From Crossaster papposus (Eukaryota > Echinodermata > Asteroidea > Velatida > Solasteridae), in assembly GCA_037893245.1 (NCBI GenBank), contig JBAIAA010000020.1:806001-870000 (forward strand): a DNA stretch of 64,000 nucleotides. Direction: 5' to 3'. The notes under the pieces are model-generated. The model was not told the DNA's origin, searched no databases, and saw nothing but the letters and a program-made list of their open reading frames with translations. Both the position numbers and the translations under genes were made by a program. This document shows, in pieces, positions 61,301 to 64,000 of this stretch (position 1 is the stretch's first letter; every line of letters begins with the position of its first letter).

Positions 61301-64000
61301 TTGAAAACGGATGCCGTTTGGTGAAAGAAATGGTGGGATTGTGTAAATATAGCATAGGATCAACTCCCTGGTTTTTGAGCTTCAATCCGAGGGCAGACTT
61401 GACAAAATTACGGTTGAAAAATGGGTCCTAATTGCCCTAGAACGTGGAGGGATGCCATTTGTAAAATGGCTGCTTGCAGGCTCGGGAAGTATCACTTTTC
61501 GGGAGGTGTGTTTCTTTTGGTGTGAATATTAAAAAATGTAATTGGCTAACCTACTAAAAATTGAAAAGAAATGGAAAGATAAAGACCAAGACAATAATCT
61601 GATTGTTGTTTGAGAAACCCCAGTGATGTCGGTGTGCAAGAAACTTGGTCGTGAACATTGTTGATTTTACACTGTTTTCAATGGGACTTGAATTAGGCAG
61701 GTGCACCCTATAGGGTGCACCACCCTAATTGTAAGGAACATTTCTACGCTAGCTCATTTGCATTAAAAGTGCCCCCACAATTTCTTTTGAAAACGGATGC
61801 CGTTTGGTGAAAGAAATGGTGGGATTGTGTAAATATAGCATAGGATCAACTCCCTGGTTTTTGAGCTTCAATCCGAGGGCAGACTTGACAAAATTACGGT
61901 TGAAAAATTGGTCCTAATTGCCCTAGAACGTGGAGGGATGCCATTTGTAAAATGGCTGCTTGCAGGCTCGGGAAGTATCACTTTTCGGGAGGTGTGTTTC
62001 TTTTGGTGTGAATATTAAAAAATGTAATTGGCTAACCTACTAAAAATTGAAAAGAAATGGAAAGATAAAGACCAAGACAATAATCTGATTGTTGTTTGAG
62101 AAACCCCAGTGATGTCGGTGTGCAAGAAACTTGGTCGTGAACATTGTTGATTTTACACTGTTTTCAATGGGACTTGAATTAGGCAGGTGCACCCTATAGG
62201 GTGCACCACCCTAATTGTAAGGAACATTTCTACGCTAGCTCATTTGCATTAAAAGTGCCCCCACAATTTCTTTTGAAAACGGATGCCGTTTGGTGAAAGA
62301 AATGGTGGGATTGTGTAAATATAGCATAGGATCAACTCCCTGGTTTTTGAGCTTCAATCCGAGGGCAGACTTGACAAAATTACGGTTGAAAAATGGGTCC
62401 TAATTGCCCTAGAACGTGGAGGGATGCCATTTGTAAAATGGCTGCTTGCAGGCTCGGGAAGTATCACTTTTCGGGAGGTGTGTTTCTTTTGGTGTGAATA
62501 TTAAAAAATGTAATTGGCTAACCTACTAAAAATTGAAAATAAATGGAAAGATAAAGACCAAGACAATAATCTGATTGTTGTTTGAGAAACCCCAGTGATG
62601 TCGGTGTGCAAGAAACTTGGTCGTGAACATTGTTGATTTTACACTGTTTTCAATGGGACTTGAATTAGGCAGGTGCACCCTATAGGGTGCACCACCCTAA
62701 TTGTAAGGAACATTTCTACGCTAGCTCATTTGCATTAAAAGTGCCCCCACAATTTCTTTTGAAAACGGATGCCGTTTGGTGAAAGAAATGGTGGGATTGT
62801 GTAAATATAGCATAGGATCAACTCCCTGGTTTTTGAGCTTCAATCCGAGGGCAGACTTGACAAAATTACGGTTGAAAAATGGGTCCTAATCGCCCTAGAA
62901 CGTGGAGGGATGCCATTTGTAAAATGGCTGCTTGCAGGCTCGGGAAGTATCACTTTTCGGGAGGTGTGTTTCTTTTGGTGTGAATATTAAAAAATGTAAT
63001 TGGCTAACCTACTAAAAATTGAAAAGAAATGGAAAGATAAAGACCAAGACAATAATCTGATTGTTGTTTGAGAAACCCCAGTGATGTCGGTGTGCAAGAA
63101 ACTTGGTCGTGAACATTGTTGATTTTACACTGTTTTCAATGGGACTTGAATTAGGCAGGTGCACCCTATAGGGTGCACCACCTTAATTGTAAGGAACATT
63201 TCTACGCTAGCTCATTTGCATTAAAAGTGCCCCCACAATTTCTTTTGAAAACGGATGCCGTTTGGTGAAAGAAATGGTGGGATTGTGTAAATATAGCATA
63301 GGATCAACTCCCTGGTTTTTGAGCTTCAATCCGAGGGCAGACTTGACAAAATTACGGTTGAAAAATGGGTCCTAATTGCCCTAGAACGTGGAGGGATGCC
63401 ATTTGTAAAATGGCTGCTTGCAGGCTCGGGAAGTATCACTTTTCGGGAGGTGTGTTTCTTTTGGTGTGAATATTAAAAAATGTAATTGGCTAACCTACTA
63501 AAAATTGAAAAGAAATGGAAAGATAAAGACCAAGACAATAATCTGATTGTTGTTTGAGAAACCCCAGTGATGTCGGTGTGCAAGAAACTTGGTCGTGAAC
63601 ATTGTTGATTTTACACTGTTTTCAATGGGACTTGAATTAGGCAGGTGCACCCTATAGGGTGCACCACCCTAATTGTAAGGAACATTTCTACGCTAGCTCA
63701 TTTGCATTAAAAGTGCCCCCACAATTTCTTTTGAAAACGGATGCCGTTTGGTGAAAGAAATGGTGGGATTGTGTAAATATAGCATAGGATCAACTCCCTG
63801 GTTTTTGAGCTTCAATCCGAGGGCAGACTTGACAAAATTACGGTTGAAAAATTGGTCCTAATTGCCCTAGAACGTGGAGGGATGCCATTTGTAAAATGGC
63901 TGCTTGCAGGCTCGGGAAGTATCACTTTTCGGGAGGTGTGTTTCTTTTAATGTGAATATTAAAAAATGTAATTGGCTAACCTACTAAAAATTGAAAAGAA
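58317..64000 (+). repeat. Tetrameric pattern, about three copies (M121-M132)
   Basis: AAAATAAATGG (offset 336 T) marks M121, M125 and M129. AAATTGGTCC (offset 191 T) marks M124, M128 and M132. Both recur every four monomers (1944 bp). AAAATAAATGG is also in M124 and M126, where M126 reads ATAAATGAAAAG. Private tags are CACTCTTTT (M122), AATCGCCC (M130) and ACCACCTTAATTG (M131). This is the most uniform part of the window, so probably the most recently amplified. Confidence 0.8.
63663..64000 (+). repeat. Partial monomer M132, cut by the window edge
   Basis: The first 338 bp of a B monomer with AAATTGGTCC and a private CTTTTAATGTG. The array clearly continues beyond the window. Confidence 0.95.

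Larger units (their letters stand above)
1..64000 (+). repeat. Satellite DNA array, 486-bp monomer, about 131.7 copies
   Basis: The same 486-bp unit recurs without a break from the first to the last base. The junction motif returns every 486 bp (486, 972, 1458 and so on), with only two 484-bp units (M92, M98). All units are in one orientation. By eye, copies of one type differ at 0 to about 6 positions, and type A differs from type B at about 12 positions, so identity is about 97-100%. Hand-counted GC of monomer 17011-17496 is about 40%. No stretch departs from the repeat, so the whole window is gene-free. The short open frames that exist recur once per monomer, are at most 85 codons, and are opened or closed by single satellite substitutions. 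This is typical of eukaryotic heterochromatic satellite DNA; chromosome position cannot be told. Intergenic-spacer subrepeats of rDNA are an alternative, but no rDNA is seen. Confidence 0.98.
16525..64000 (+). repeat. Type B satellite subarray (M35-M132)
   Basis: Ninety-eight monomers (the last one partial) of type B. Diagnostic states are: offset 20-21 AC, offset 32 T (giving GCTAGC, an NheI site), offset 46 T, offsets 50-51 AG, offset 59 A, offset 156 C (CCGAGG; M35 still has T), offset 277 T, offset 298 T, and offset 441 T. Two alternating forms differ at offset 143 (GTTTTTGAGC against GTTTGTGAGC). The GTTTGTGAGC form is common in 17.5-42 kb, rare afterwards (M103, M113) and absent from M114 on. 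Only M90 (GTTTTCGAGC) and the fronts of M92 and M98 show A-like states. Confidence 0.92.

Noticed and set aside
1-64000. CRISPR array
   Set aside because: The repeat is 486 bp with no unique spacers; whole units are alike. No cas genes.
1-64000. rDNA intergenic spacer or tRNA/5S-derived repeat
   Set aside because: No rRNA sequence and no recognisable A/B box pair of a Pol III promoter was found in the monomer.

Overview
The window is one uninterrupted, head-to-tail satellite DNA array. The repeat unit is 486 bp, and I can follow 131 complete copies plus a final 338-bp partial copy from base 1 to base 64000. All copies lie in the same orientation. There is no unique sequence, no inserted mobile element, no RNA gene and no believable protein-coding gene. 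Throughout this annotation, monomer M1 starts at base 1 (at ACCACCCTAA), and monomer n starts at 1+486(n-1) up to M92 (44227). M92 and M98 are 484 bp, so M93 starts at 44711, M99 at 47625 and M132 at 63663. 'Offset' means position within a monomer.

A homogenised array of this size, about 40% GC and with roughly half the CpG expected from base composition (hand count on one monomer), points to eukaryotic nuclear heterochromatin: centromeric, pericentromeric, subtelomeric or interstitial. A plant or animal genome with methylated DNA would fit. Nothing in the sequence identifies the species, and I do not recognise the monomer as a named satellite.

Layout: (1) Bases 1-16038 (M1-M33) are mostly type A monomers, marked by a GAGCTC site, a T-rich 5' variant and GTGAGTTTC at offset 274-282. 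Higher-order repeats are visible here. (2) M34 (16039-16524) is a single hybrid monomer, type A in front and type B behind; it is the exact switch point. (3) Bases 16525-64000 (M35-M132) are type B monomers, marked by GCTAGC and GTGTGTTTC. They include duplicated blocks of 2, 3, 4 and 6 monomers, two 484-bp copies with A-like fronts, and a recurrent variant that crosses the monomer junction. The last part (from about 57 kb) is the most uniform and carries a 4-monomer pattern.

The most informative structure is the monomer junction. It holds a 22-bp perfect palindrome inside a 40-bp imperfect palindrome centred on TATA. Read outwards, this gives each monomer 18-bp terminal inverted repeats (16 of 18 matching) flanked by TA. 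That is what tandem head-to-tail copies of a small TA-target inverted-repeat transposon (MITE-like) would look like, and it is my main hypothesis for the origin of the satellite.
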